Below, piece after piece: positions 17,696 to 25,631 of a stretch of DNA of 64,000 nt. The stretch is from Sporosarcina sp. ACRSM. GTDB lineage: Bacteria > Bacillota > Bacilli > Bacillales_A > Planococcaceae. Every line of letters starts with the position of its first letter. Positions within the stretch are counted from its first letter, which is position 1. Position numbers and translations under genes: made by a program. Location: NCBI RefSeq assembly GCF_022346545.1, contig NZ_JAKRNU010000010.1, positions 1 through 64,000 on the forward strand. Reading direction: 5' to 3'. The notes below the pieces were generated by a model. It did no database searches. It saw only the letters and a list, made by a program, of their open reading frames with translations, and had not been told where the DNA came from.

Positions 17696-17812
17696 TCTAG
17701 ACTCCGGACGCCAGACGCTCGGGTCACAAGTCAATCCTGCTGTGTGGCAAAGAACGCCACTTCGCAGGATTGACTTGTGCCTGTCGCGTCTATGCAGGCG
17801 TCCTGCGCTTTT
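17696..17812. repeat. large palindromic intergenic repeat in the pstB 3' region
   Basis: Arms of 16 bp, CACAAGTCAATCCTGC (17725-17740) and its exact complement (17764-17779), enclose an inner GTGGC/GCCAC stem. The outer flank 17695-17718 matches a partial copy at 2231-2254. It lies between the pstB stop and its terminator. Confidence 0.75.
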
Positions 17813-17818
17813 GTGTAA

Positions 17819-18637
17819 TTAACCAAAGCGTCCGTTGATGTAGTCTTCTGTTAAAGGATCAGTCGGATTGCTAAAGATGACGGATGTGCGATCGACTTCA
17901 ATGATTTCCCCGTTTAAGAAGAAAGCTGTGCGATCGGAAATCCTGGAAGCTTGTTGCATATTATGCGTTACGATGGCGATCGTCACATCGTTTTTGATCG
18001 AGTCGATGAGTTCTTCCACTTTATGCGTCGATACCGGGTCAAGTGCGGAAGTCGGTTCGTCCATTAAAATGACTTCTGGATCGACTGCCAGACAGCGGGC
18101 GATACAAAGTCGTTGTTGCTGGCCGCCGGAAAGTCCATATGCACTTGAGTGGAGACGGTCTTTCACTTCATCCCACAGTGCAGCTTTGCGTAAGCTGTCT
18201 TCAACAATCATATCGAGCATCGCTTTGTTGCGAATGCCGTGGATTTTTGGACCGAAAGCTACATTTTCATAAATGGATTTTGGAAAAGGATTTGGTTTTT
18301 GGAAGACCATACCTACTTTGGAACGTAATAATTCGACGGGCACCGACTTGCCTAGAATGTTCTTGCCTTTGAAGGTGAGATTTCCGGAAATGGAGACATC
18401 GGACACTAATTCTACCATTCGGTTCAATGTTTTTAAGTAAGTGGATTTACCGCAACCGGAAGGGCCGATAATCGCTGTGACTTCTTTTTCATTAATGGAC
18501 AGATCGATATTTTTCAAGGCATGTGTGGAACCGTACCAAAGATTCAAGCCGTTTGTTTCGTAGACGGGTTTGTTCCATTTCGTGTTTTTCATCACACGAA
18601 ATTGGACATCCTCTTTACGTTCTAATTGTAAGGTCAT
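17819..18637 (-). CDS. pstB: phosphate ABC transporter ATPase PstB
   Basis: ATP-binding subunit of the Pst system, 272 residues. Walker [10 protein letters not shown] near 58, Q-loop [10 protein letters not shown], signature [14 protein letters not shown], Walker [13 protein letters not shown], and switch His in THNMQQA. GGAGGATACTC precedes the ATG. Unlike the usual pstSCAB order, it is its own unit upstream of pstS with its own Pho-like promoter and terminator. Confidence 0.95.
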   Translation of the reverse strand: MTLQLERKEDVQFRVMKNTKWNKPVYETNGLNLWYGSTHALKNIDLSINEKEVTAIIGPSGCGKSTYLKTLNRMVELVSDVSISGNLTFKGKNILGKSVPVELLRSKVGMVFQKPNPFPKSIYENVAFGPKIHGIRNKAMLDMIVEDSLRKAALWDEVKDRLHSSAYGLSGGQQQRLCIARCLAVDPEVILMDEPTSALDPVSTHKVEELIDSIKNDVTIAIVTHNMQQASRISDRTAFFLNGEIIEVDRTSVIFSNPTDPLTEDYINGRFG

Positions 18638-18709
18638 GAGTATCCTCCTAAATGATGTTGGAATCTATAGTGACGTGTATGAATAGTTGTCGTAGTTATT
18701 GCATGTTTA

Positions 18710-18763
18710 ATCATACCGAGGGAATGTTGAGGGAGTATGAATGGCGTGTAAAGATTTCGTAAA
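18710..18763 (-). promoter_or_regulatory. Pho box-like promoter of pstB
   Basis: On the minus strand TTTACG, TTTACA, TTCATA and TCAACA start at 18763, 18752, 18741 and 18730, again exactly 11 nt apart. A -10 TATGAT lies at 18715-18710, nine nt away, the same geometry as at pstS. Confidence 0.75.
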
Positions 18764-18793
18764 TGAAAAAAGACTCCCATAGAGAGAGTCTTT
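18764..18793 (-). terminator. terminator of the ytoQ-like gene
   Basis: Minus-strand stem AAAGACTC/GAGTCTTT followed by TTTTTTC. It directly abuts the pstB Pho box. Confidence 0.8.
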
Positions 18794-18797
18794 AGGT

Positions 18798-19238
18798 TCA
18801 TTCAAAGATATAGTGCAATGCTTTTACGGCTTGGTCAACTGTTTCGACGGTGGCGTGTGCTTTGCGGGATAGTTCTTTCAGTGCATGGTGATGCTCTTCT
18901 TTCCGTATAAGGATAAGCGGCTTGCCGTATGCAACGGCGCTGCTGGCGTCCATTGCCGTATTCCATTGCTTATACTTTTCACCGAATAGGGCGATGACCA
19001 GATCAGCTTTCTTCATTAATAGTTCCGTTCGTAAATTATTGAAGCTGGATGCTGCGGCGTCTTTGAAAATCGCATCCGGTTGTTCGCCTAAAATTTCTTC
19101 CCCGATATTATCGGAACGATCATGGTCTTCCATCGGACCGACAAAATCGATCGGCAAATTCAGTGCCGCCACTTTCAACTTCACTTCTTCACGCCATGAA
19201 CTATGGATTTCCCCAGCTAAGTAAACGGTCAGTCTCAT
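18798..19238 (-). CDS. ytoQ: YtoQ family protein
   Basis: 146-residue cytoplasmic protein matching B. subtilis YtoQ along its length, with YLAGEIHSSWREE at the N terminus, FVGPMEDHDRSDNIGEEILG, and ALFGEKYKQWNTAMDAS. The fold resembles nucleoside 2-deoxyribosyltransferase-like proteins (GEIHS and the FGEKYKQWNT region), but no reaction is known to me. GGAGGG precedes ATG 19238. Divergent from the amidohydrolase gene. Confidence 0.88.
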   Translation of the reverse strand: MRLTVYLAGEIHSSWREEVKLKVAALNLPIDFVGPMEDHDRSDNIGEEILGEQPDAIFKDAAASSFNNLRTELLMKKADLVIALFGEKYKQWNTAMDASSAVAYGKPLILIRKEEHHHALKELSRKAHATVETVDQAVKALHYIFE

Positions 19239-19325
19239 ACTTCAATCCCTCCTCTATACTCAGCTCCATTGTAGCAGAACGTTGGCGGAAAGTTTAGAAT
19301 AAGAGTAGGGATAGGGGGCGTTTGA

Positions 19326-20903
19326 ATGAGAACAGTTTGGCATAACGGTACGATGTATACGATGGCGCAAGAAGGTGAACAGATCGAAGCGCTACTCACA
19401 GAAAACGGCAAGATCATTGCAATCGGAACATACGAAGCATTGAAAGGACAAGCTGATGAGGAAGTCGATCTCAAAGGGGCAGTTCTTTACCCAGGGTTCA
19501 TCGACAGTCATATGCATATGATTGGGCATGGAGATAAATTGCTCAGCCTTGATCTGTCGAAAGCGACTTCCGCTGAGCAGATGATGGATATGCTACTTGG
19601 GGCGCATAAAGGGTTGAAAGCGGACGAGTGGTTCATCGGGGAAGGTTGGAATGAAAACAATTTCCCGGATCAAAAGATTTTCACGCGCTATGAACTGGAT
19701 CAGGTGACGGATTCACCGATGATTCTGAAACGGACTTGTTGGCATGCAGCGCTCGTCAATTCGAAGGCCCTTGCCCTCGCAGGTATTACGAAAGAGACCC
19801 TGGACCCAGAAGATGGCGTCATAGTGCGGGATGACAATGGTGTGCCGAATGGCTATTTAAAAGAAGGCGCGATGGACTTCGTCTTGAAGCTCATGCCGCA
19901 GTCAACGCAAGAGTCAGTGACCCATGCATTACGGAAATCGGTTGATGACTTATTGGCACTTGGTTTAACGGGGGCGGTGACGGATGATCTCGGCTATTAT
20001 GGCGACTACACCAATCCGCTACAAGCCTTTAAAAACGTGATTGGTCCGGAGAAAAAATTTCGTGCGCATTTGTTACGGAGGGCGACTGTTTTCGAACAGA
20101 TGATGGAAGACGAGGTGACGTCAGAAAATCCTTGGATTGAGTTAGGGGAGATGAAGTTTTTCATAGACGGTGCCTTGGGTGGAAAAACGGCATTATTGAG
20201 CAAACCTTATGCAGACACCCCAGAGACATCAGGGATCACCGTCTTGGCGGATGAAGAAATTGATGCGCTTGTGGCGCTAGCAAGAAAGCATGGGGAAGCG
20301 ATTGCTGTTCATGTCATAGGGGATGCAGCATTGGAGAAAGCGCTGGATGCCATAGAGAAATATCCGGTTCCGGAAGGAAAGCGTGATCGACTGATTCATG
20401 TCAATGTGCTACGCGATGACCTTGTTGAACGGATGGAGAAACTACCGGTCATTCTAGATGTGCAGCCTGTATTCGTATCGTCCGATTTCCCCTGGGTGAT
20501 GGATCGACTTGGGGAAGACCGTCTTGATTGGGCATATGCATGGAGAAGTTTGCTCGACCGAGGTTTCATTTGCGGTGGCGGATCTGATGCCCCAATTGAA
20601 GAGGTAGATCCATTGCTTGGCATCTATGCGGCGGTAACCCGGCGTAAACCGGGCGAAACTCATGCGGGCTATTTGCCGAATGGAAAACTGAGCCACTTTG
20701 AAGCAGTCGGTTTATTCACAACTGGAAGTGCAGCCACGATCGGTAAAGCGGATATCCGTGGTAAACTTGCAGTCGGATTTGACGCTGATTTCACAGTGCT
20801 TGATAAGGACTTATTTACAGTGGATGAGGAAGAGATTGTAAATGCAAACGTTGTGATGACTGTTGTCGCGGGTGAAGTGATGTATAGTAGGGGAAGCGTA
20901 TAA
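19326..20903 (+). CDS. amidohydrolase, YtcJ-type
   Basis: 525-residue metal-dependent hydrolase of the Amidohydro_3 group (YtcJ-like). Features are the N-terminal beta domain with VLYPGFIDSHMHM (metal-binding HxH), EGWNENNFPD, MKFFIDGALGGKTALL, AVHVIGDAALE, and GSDAPIEEVDPLLGIYAAVTR, in family order; the C-terminal ADFTVLDKDLF closes the beta sandwich. Members hydrolyse amide or imide bonds; the substrate is unknown. GGGGG lies ahead of the ATG. Confidence 0.88.
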   Translation: MRTVWHNGTMYTMAQEGEQIEALLTENGKIIAIGTYEALKGQADEEVDLKGAVLYPGFIDSHMHMIGHGDKLLSLDLSKATSAEQMMDMLLGAHKGLKADEWFIGEGWNENNFPDQKIFTRYELDQVTDSPMILKRTCWHAALVNSKALALAGITKETLDPEDGVIVRDDNGVPNGYLKEGAMDFVLKLMPQSTQESVTHALRKSVDDLLALGLTGAVTDDLGYYGDYTNPLQAFKNVIGPEKKFRAHLLRRATVFEQMMEDEVTSENPWIELGEMKFFIDGALGGKTALLSKPYADTPETSGITVLADEEIDALVALARKHGEAIAVHVIGDAALEKALDAIEKYPVPEGKRDRLIHVNVLRDDLVERMEKLPVILDVQPVFVSSDFPWVMDRLGEDRLDWAYAWRSLLDRGFICGGGSDAPIEEVDPLLGIYAAVTRRKPGETHAGYLPNGKLSHFEAVGLFTTGSAATIGKADIRGKLAVGFDADFTVLDKDLFTVDEEEIVNANVVMTVVAGEVMYSRGSV

Positions 20904-20949
20904 ATCTTTGGAAAATGATATTCTCGATGTGATAGGAGATGTTCATTAG

Positions 20950-21342
20950 ATGAAGAAGGTATTCAAGTGGGTACCAGGATTGTTGGTGATCATAGGTGGA
21001 ATTATTACAATACTGACGATGGTCACAGAAATTCGGGAGTTCGACGAATCATTGGCGAATGCCCAACGTTATCCGATTTACAGGGATATTCTAAAGTTCT
21101 TAAGCCCGATTGTCTTAATCTATGATGCCGCGCGCATCGTTGGCGTAGTGATCGTACTGCTTGGTATTTTTCTGCTTTGGCGACCATCATTCCTAAATTC
21201 TTTTATCATCATTCTTCTTTCGGGACTGCTATTCAATTGGACCGGCTTTTTATTCGCATTTATTGGGGGAGTGGTGGGCGTGATTGTTGCGCAAAGGTCC
21301 GTAGCGGGCGAAATAGGGGAAACCGAGAAAATCCAAGAGTGA
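20950..21342 (+). CDS. hypothetical membrane protein
   Basis: 130 residues with four likely membrane helices (about 7-25, 47-80 as two segments, 85-112) and a short polar C terminus. I do not recognise a family. AGGAG lies upstream of ATG 20950. It follows the amidohydrolase by 46 nt and may share its transcript. Confidence 0.7.
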   Translation: MKKVFKWVPGLLVIIGGIITILTMVTEIREFDESLANAQRYPIYRDILKFLSPIVLIYDAARIVGVVIVLLGIFLLWRPSFLNSFIIILLSGLLFNWTGFLFAFIGGVVGVIVAQRSVAGEIGETEKIQE

Positions 21343-21465
21343 GCTCGATGGCTATTTCGTGAAACACTTCCATATCGGGAAGTCAATCGTAAGGAGGGAC
21401 GCCTGCATACAGGCTTACCACATGTCGTTCAAAGCATATTTCAGAAAAGAGAGGAGGACTAACCA

Positions 21466-21660
21466 ATGAATGGACAAAATCGTGCAGATATCAAACCAGG
21501 ACTGAAAGTGGCTGTCATTTTAAAGAAAGACCAGCGGACAGGTGTGAAGACGGAAGGGGTTGTGAAAGACTTATTGACGAATTCCAGCTTTCACCCGCAT
21601 GGCATCAAAGTGCGCCTTGAAGATGGGCAGGTCGGGCGGGTGTGCGACATACTTGGGTGA
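21466..21660 (+). CDS. ywbE: YwbE family protein
   Basis: 64-residue protein of the YwbE (DUF2196) family; it fits along its length: RADIKPGLKVAVILKKDQRTG, then a GVVKDLLTNSS segment and HPHGIKVRLEDGQVGRV. A small all-beta domain of unknown function, widespread in Firmicutes. GAGGAGG precedes the ATG. Confidence 0.88.
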   Translation: MNGQNRADIKPGLKVAVILKKDQRTGVKTEGVVKDLLTNSSFHPHGIKVRLEDGQVGRVCDILG

Positions 21661-21664
21661 AAAT

Positions 21665-21703
21665 GGACAGAAGGAGAAAAGGAGATACTTTTCTTCTTCT
21701 GTA
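21665..21703. terminator. possible bidirectional terminator
   Basis: 15-bp stem ACAGAAGGAGAAAAG/CTTTTCTTCTTCTGT with one G-T pair between convergent ywbE and the SMR genes. The flanking T tracts are weak. Confidence 0.45.
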
Positions 21704-21704
21704 T

Positions 21705-22049
21705 CTATGTTGGTTCTTTATCTTCTTTACTACCGGAAGGTGCATTGAGCAAAACAACGCCGCCAATAATAAGTGTAATGCCGAAAACCAATCCAATGCT
21801 AAGCGGATCATCAAACAATAAAACGCCAAGCGCTGCGGTGAATGCGGTACCCAGGCCGGACCAAATCGCATAGGCCAAACTAAGTGGCAAGAAAGCTAAT
21901 GTTTTCCCAAGACAATAGAAAGAAACGCCGTATCCGATGATCACAATAATGGAAGGGATCAGCACTGTGAAACCTTCGGAAAGTTTTAAGAACATGGTTG
22001 CAATGATTTCTGTGAAAATCGCGATGCTTAAATAAAGATATCCTTTCAT
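21705..22049 (-). CDS. small multidrug resistance (SMR) transporter subunit, EbrB-like
   Basis: 114-residue four-helix transporter with the SMR marks: Glu14 in helix 1 (FTEIIATMFLKLSEGF), SLAYAIWSGLGTAFTA in helix 3, and IIGGVVLLN in helix 4. SMR proteins exchange protons for cationic drugs or, in some lineages, guanidinium. It lies 9 nt after a second SMR gene, so the pair probably forms a heterodimer like EbrAB. GGAGG overlaps the upstream stop. Confidence 0.88.
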   Translation of the reverse strand: MKGYLYLSIAIFTEIIATMFLKLSEGFTVLIPSIIVIIGYGVSFYCLGKTLAFLPLSLAYAIWSGLGTAFTAALGVLLFDDPLSIGLVFGITLIIGGVVLLNAPSGSKEDKEPT

Positions 22050-22058
22050 CAGTACCTC

Positions 22059-22376
22059 CTAAAGTCCACTATTCAGTAGCGCAACGCCGCCAATAATAAG
22101 CAAGATGCCCACCGATTTCTTTAGATTCATTTCTTCTTTATAGAAGACGACACCAACCAATGCGGTCAACGCTGTCCCAACGCCTGCCCAAATCGCATAC
22201 GCAAGGCCAAGGGGTAATGTCTGAAGCGACAAGGATAATGTATAAAAGGCGACCACATAGCCAACGACCACGCCGATGGTCGGTACGATTTTCTTAAAGC
22301 CTTCTGTCAGCTTCAACATCGAACTGCCAAACACTTCAGCCAGTATGGCAATACTTAATAAGACATAGCCACTCAT
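22059..22376 (-). CDS. small multidrug resistance (SMR) transporter subunit, EbrA-like
   Basis: 105 residues, four membrane helices, Glu13 in SIAILAEVFGSSMLKLTEGF, LAYAIWAGVGTALTALVG and LIIGGVALLN. ATG 22376 follows GGAGG; ten extra codons upstream have no ribosome site. First gene of a two-gene operon with the EbrB-like subunit. I saw no guanidine riboswitch in the leader, so a drug- or other cation-exporting pair is the simpler reading. Confidence 0.88.
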   Translation of the reverse strand: MSGYVLLSIAILAEVFGSSMLKLTEGFKKIVPTIGVVVGYVVAFYTLSLSLQTLPLGLAYAIWAGVGTALTALVGVVFYKEEMNLKKSVGILLIIGGVALLNSGL

Positions 22377-22584
22377 TCTGCATCCTCCAATACGAGCGAT
22401 TTTCACACCAACCTATATTGTAAATCAAATAAAGAGCGAATCACAAATAATGGTTTCGAGTGGATGGATCATACTGAGCTATTGAATGTGTTTTGTTCAT
22501 CGCATAAGCGAAAGAGATTCCGGAATATTCCTATCCTTCATGTATACTAGTAGCAGCGAAACTGGGTGGACAGGGGGAAGTGTC

Positions 22585-23751
22585 TTGCAGAAAGAGAAAA
22601 ATAAGTTGGCGAAAGCGGGAGATGTGGTTTACGTCATTGTCATTATGGGTTTGTTATTGCCATTTGTGCTGGGTGGCGCCATTTTTTTGTGGCTTGCAGG
22701 GCTGTTGTTTGTATTGCCGCTTCTTGCAGTGTTGTATGTGTCGCTAGGGGTTCTGATGGTCATCCGGGGGTTCAATCAGAGGAAGTATGAAAAGGTCATC
22801 TACCGAGTACTCGTTGGAGCAGTCGTGCTTTCTGTGGTGTATATGATTCCCGGTATTTATGATAAGACAAGGCCGGTTGTCCGAGATGGCTATGTAGATC
22901 TATTCGAATATGCTCCTTTCACAGAAACATCGAAAGCGGTGACGCTCGATGGGAAGGCGACCTTGAAGATTGATGACAATCTCCCCATTATAGACGGTGC
23001 CACTGCTCTTTATCCTGTATACTCGGCATTTGCACAAGCGATTTATCCGGAGGGGGAGTATTATCCGTATAAGAGTGAAGTGATGTCGAACCGGACGGGA
23101 GAGGCTTACGATAATTTGATCAATGGGCGGGTCGATCTCATTTTCGCGTTAGCCCCGTCTGCCAATCAGTTGGCGGAGGCGGAACGTTTGGGAAAAGAAC
23201 TGAAACTGACACCGATTGGAAAAGAAGCGTTCGTGTTCTTTGTCAATGAAAAAAATCCTGTCAAAAGCCTGACAGTCGATGAAATCAAAGGCATTTATGC
23301 CGGGAAAATCACGAATTGGAAAGAAGTCGGTGGGAAGCGAAAGAAAATCCGCGCCTTCCAACGCCCAGAAGATAGCGGCAGCCAAACAGCGCTTCAGCAG
23401 TTCATGGGAGACGTACCCATCGTGGATCCACCTGTCGAGGACATTGCGTCGATGATGGGCACCATCATCGATCAAGTAGCCGATTATAAAAACTATAATA
23501 ATGCGATCGGGTATACGTTCAGATACTATTCAACGGAAATGACGCAAAACAATAGCATCCGTTTACTGGCTGTTAATGGCGTCGAACCGATAAAAGAAAC
23601 GATCCGTTCCGGCGACTATCCAATTACGAACGAATTGTATGCGATCACTGCAGGGAGTGACAACCCGCATATCGATGCGTTTATTGAATGGGTTTTGTCG
23701 GATCAAGGGCAGGAAATTGTAGAAAAGACAGGGTATGTGTCGATTCGATAA
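22585..23751 (+). CDS. membrane-anchored PstS-like substrate-binding protein
   Basis: 388 residues. Three N-terminal hydrophobic segments (about 12-60 and 80-97) precede a type II periplasmic-binding-protein domain (about 130-388). It carries PstS-like landmarks: IIDGATALYPVYSAFAQAI (compare DGSGTVYPL of PstS), KEAFVFFVN, IKGIYAGKITNWKEVGG, and RPEDSGSQTALQQF. There is no lipobox, and no permease or ATPase gene is next to it. The TTG start follows GGGGGAAG. A paralogue lies at 25632-26792. Likely an extracytoplasmic sensor or binding domain; ligand unknown. Confidence 0.82.
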   Translation: MQKEKNKLAKAGDVVYVIVIMGLLLPFVLGGAIFLWLAGLLFVLPLLAVLYVSLGVLMVIRGFNQRKYEKVIYRVLVGAVVLSVVYMIPGIYDKTRPVVRDGYVDLFEYAPFTETSKAVTLDGKATLKIDDNLPIIDGATALYPVYSAFAQAIYPEGEYYPYKSEVMSNRTGEAYDNLINGRVDLIFALAPSANQLAEAERLGKELKLTPIGKEAFVFFVNEKNPVKSLTVDEIKGIYAGKITNWKEVGGKRKKIRAFQRPEDSGSQTALQQFMGDVPIVDPPVEDIASMMGTIIDQVADYKNYNNAIGYTFRYYSTEMTQNNSIRLLAVNGVEPIKETIRSGDYPITNELYAITAGSDNPHIDAFIEWVLSDQGQEIVEKTGYVSIR

Positions 23752-23770
23752 GTGATGTGAACAGAAAGGT

Positions 23771-24433
23771 TCAGGAAGTGATCGCTTCCTGAACCTCCAA
23801 TTTTTTATTGCGGACATGTTGTGCAATGCGATTAAAAATACGAATGATATAACCGACAAGAAATGCAGAAATGATAGTTCCTTCACGGACACCTTGTACA
23901 GAGCCGAGCGAATAGAGTGAAATGGCTAGTGCGATGAAAATTAAAGTGAAGTCGAAGATGATCTTGACGATGCCAAATTCCTTCCCGAGTTTTTGAGCGA
24001 TGACAATGACTAGACCTTCAGCTGGATTGATAATCACTTTTGCCGAAATCTGCAAATAGATTCCATAGGCGAGCACAATACAACCTAGCAACAAAGCAAT
24101 AACTTTCACAATATAGCTCGTTGGATTAACAAAGTTGAATAGATACATCCCTAAATCGACGAAAAGTCCAAATATTGGTCCGACAATGAGTTGGAGATAT
24201 TGTTTCTTTTGAAAATCCTTCTTTAAGATGACAATTTGAATGAGTAGAAAGAATGCACAAGTTAGAAGAACTAATAGCCCGAGGGATAATGGAGATATCA
24301 TACTAATGACATAGGGGACACTCGTAATGGAGGAAGTTCCTAATTGAGACTTGGTGACCAAGGCCACACCGAGTCCCATCGCAAACAAGCCGAATACGAA
24401 TTTGACGATATCTTTTATCATTTTATTGTTTTT
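23771..24433 (-). CDS. YczE/YitT-type integral membrane protein
   Basis: About 220 residues with five or six membrane helices and the family-type FAMGLGVALVTKSQLGTSSITSVPYV at the N terminus and a conserved INPAEGLV loop; resembles YczE/YyaS-type membrane proteins. GGAGG eight nt upstream fixes a TTG start at 24433, overlapping the marR stop by 11 nt; an in-frame ATG at 24451 is possible. Translationally coupled to the MarR regulator, so probably its target. Confidence 0.78.
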   Translation of the reverse strand, partial: KNNKMIKDIVKFVFGLFAMGLGVALVTKSQLGTSSITSVPYVISMISPLSLGLLVLLTCAFFLLIQIVILKKDFQKKQYLQLIVGPIFGLFVDLGMYLFNFVNPTSYIVKVIALLLGCIVLAYGIYLQISAKVIINPAEGLVIVIAQKLGKEFGIVKIIFDFTLIFIALAISLYSLGSVQGVREGTIISAFLVGYIIRIFNRIAQHVRNKKLEVQEAITS

Positions 24434-24860
24434 CAATGGATGATCCTCCATTGTTAAGATTGTATTTAATTTTAGAAAGCGTCTCAAAAAAATGTTTTTG
24501 TTCTTCTTGCGATATGCCATGCAAGGCCTGTGATTCAATTGCTTCCACCGTTTTACGGCCTAATGCAAATTTTTCCTCGCCTTCCTCCGTTAGCTGCATT
24601 TTTCGTTGACGTTTGTCTTCGGAGGGGATTTGCATGATGAGCTGATTTTGCTCCAATCGGTTAACCGTTCTTGTAATGGCTGATTTTTCCACATGCAGGT
24701 AGTCGGAAATATCAACGAGTGTAGAAGCCCCGTAGTTTTTTAAATAGTTTAAGACGAGCCATTGAGAATGGTAAAACTCATTTTCTGTTAGCTGTTCATT
24801 CATTTTATTGACTAACAGCCTTGAAAGCTGAAGATAATCATGAAAAACTTGATCGTGCAT
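24423..24860 (-). CDS. MarR family transcriptional regulator
   Basis: 145-residue winged-helix repressor. The DNA-binding part reads GASTLVDISDYLHVEKSAITRTVNRLEQNQLI, then the wing SEDKRQRKMQLTEEG. ATG 24860 follows AAAAGGAG. Two operator-like 12-mers upstream (24885-24925) suggest autoregulation, and the overlapping membrane-protein gene downstream is the likely co-regulated partner. Ligand unknown. Confidence 0.9.
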   Translation of the reverse strand: MHDQVFHDYLQLSRLLVNKMNEQLTENEFYHSQWLVLNYLKNYGASTLVDISDYLHVEKSAITRTVNRLEQNQLIMQIPSEDKRQRKMQLTEEGEEKFALGRKTVEAIESQALHGISQEEQKHFFETLSKIKYNLNNGGSSIEKQ

Positions 24861-24884
24861 GGAACTAGCTCCTTTTCTAAATAG

Positions 24885-24925
24885 TTGCTTAGTCAATTAT
24901 ATAGATCTATTGGTTGATTAGTCAA
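24885..24925. promoter_or_regulatory. paired MarR-type operators
   Basis: Two near-palindromic 12-mers, TTGCTTAGTCAA (24885-24896) and TTGATTAGTCAA (24914-24925), 29 nt apart, lie just upstream of marR inside a larger inverted repeat with AATAGTTG and CAACTATT arms. TTG(A)-N-TCAA dyads are typical for MarR proteins. Confidence 0.7.
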
Positions 24926-25023
24926 CTATTAGTAGCACATGAATGATATGGGGGCAGCATCGGTATATGAATTGGAAACATTTGTATGACGCTTGGCGTC
25001 TTGTATGTCATGGGGGTGTGACG

Positions 25024-25581
25024 ATGAAGGTCAGTAAAGGGCTGAAGATTTTATCTTCATTCAGCAGAAGTCTCCCATCTCTCTAGGTGGCGAGATGAAT
25101 GCGGTTTTGTTTCCTGTTAGCGGGTGTTCAAACGCCAGCTGAACGAAGATAAAGCCTCCGGCGGATATCACAGATTTTGAAAGGAGTTAATCGAGCAAGC
25201 TCGATTCAAAATCTGGACGCAATTACGCCGAGGCGTAATTGATTGGCGTTATTGGCAGGGGGTGCTGTCTTTCTTTTTTGTCTCTATTACTATTTCTTTG
25301 TGAGTCTCAATCATTTACCAAAGGGAGAGTTGCTAACCGAAACGGTTTCTCCGAATGGTGAGTATACCGTGAACACTTATTTAGCAAATGGTGGTGCGAC
25401 GGTATCATACGCTGTTAAAGGGGAAGTGGTTTATCATAAAAAGAAAGATAAACGGAAAAATATTTATTGGCAATACCGCGAAGAGACAGCCGATGTTATT
25501 TGGATAGATCAACACACGGTATTGATCAACGGTGTTCAACTTGATGTGCGGAAAGAGGTCTATGATTATCGGAGACATTGA
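25024..25581 (+). pseudogene. DUF5412-like gene interrupted by a structured repeat
   Basis: The gene starts at 25024 (ATG after GGGGGTGTGACG) and encodes MKVSKGLKI, then runs into repeat copy b and meets a stop at 25084. Coding resumes at 25243 with ALLAGGAVFLFCLYYYFF, LPKGELLTETVSPNGEYTVN, NGGATVSYAVKGE, IYWQYREETADVIWID and LDVRKEVYDYR, a DUF5412-like single-pass protein. Removing 25051-25242 (192 nt) rejoins both parts in frame as a normal membrane anchor. A GAGG nine nt before TTG 25243 might allow re-initiation of a 112-residue product. Confidence 0.8.
25051..25243 (+). mobile_element. structured repeat element, copy b, inside a gene
   Basis: Short form of the five-copy element. Stem 1 TTATCTTC/GAAGATAA (25051-25058, 25145-25152), GCCTCCGGCGG, stem 3 CAGATTTTGAA/TTCAAAATCTG enclosing ATCGAGC-AA-GCTCGAT, terminal palindrome AATTACGCC-GAGGCGTAATT. 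Insertion into a reading frame shows that it moves or has moved. No clean target duplication beyond a GATT at both edges. Confidence 0.88.
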
Positions 25582-25631
25582 TGGTCTAACTGGAAATCTA
25601 CATACTTATAACTTGAATAGGAGGGGTTCAT

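Noticed and set aside
22377..22560. Guanidine riboswitch upstream of the SMR pair
   Set aside because: No ykkC-type conserved ACGR or G-rich motifs were recognised in the leader.
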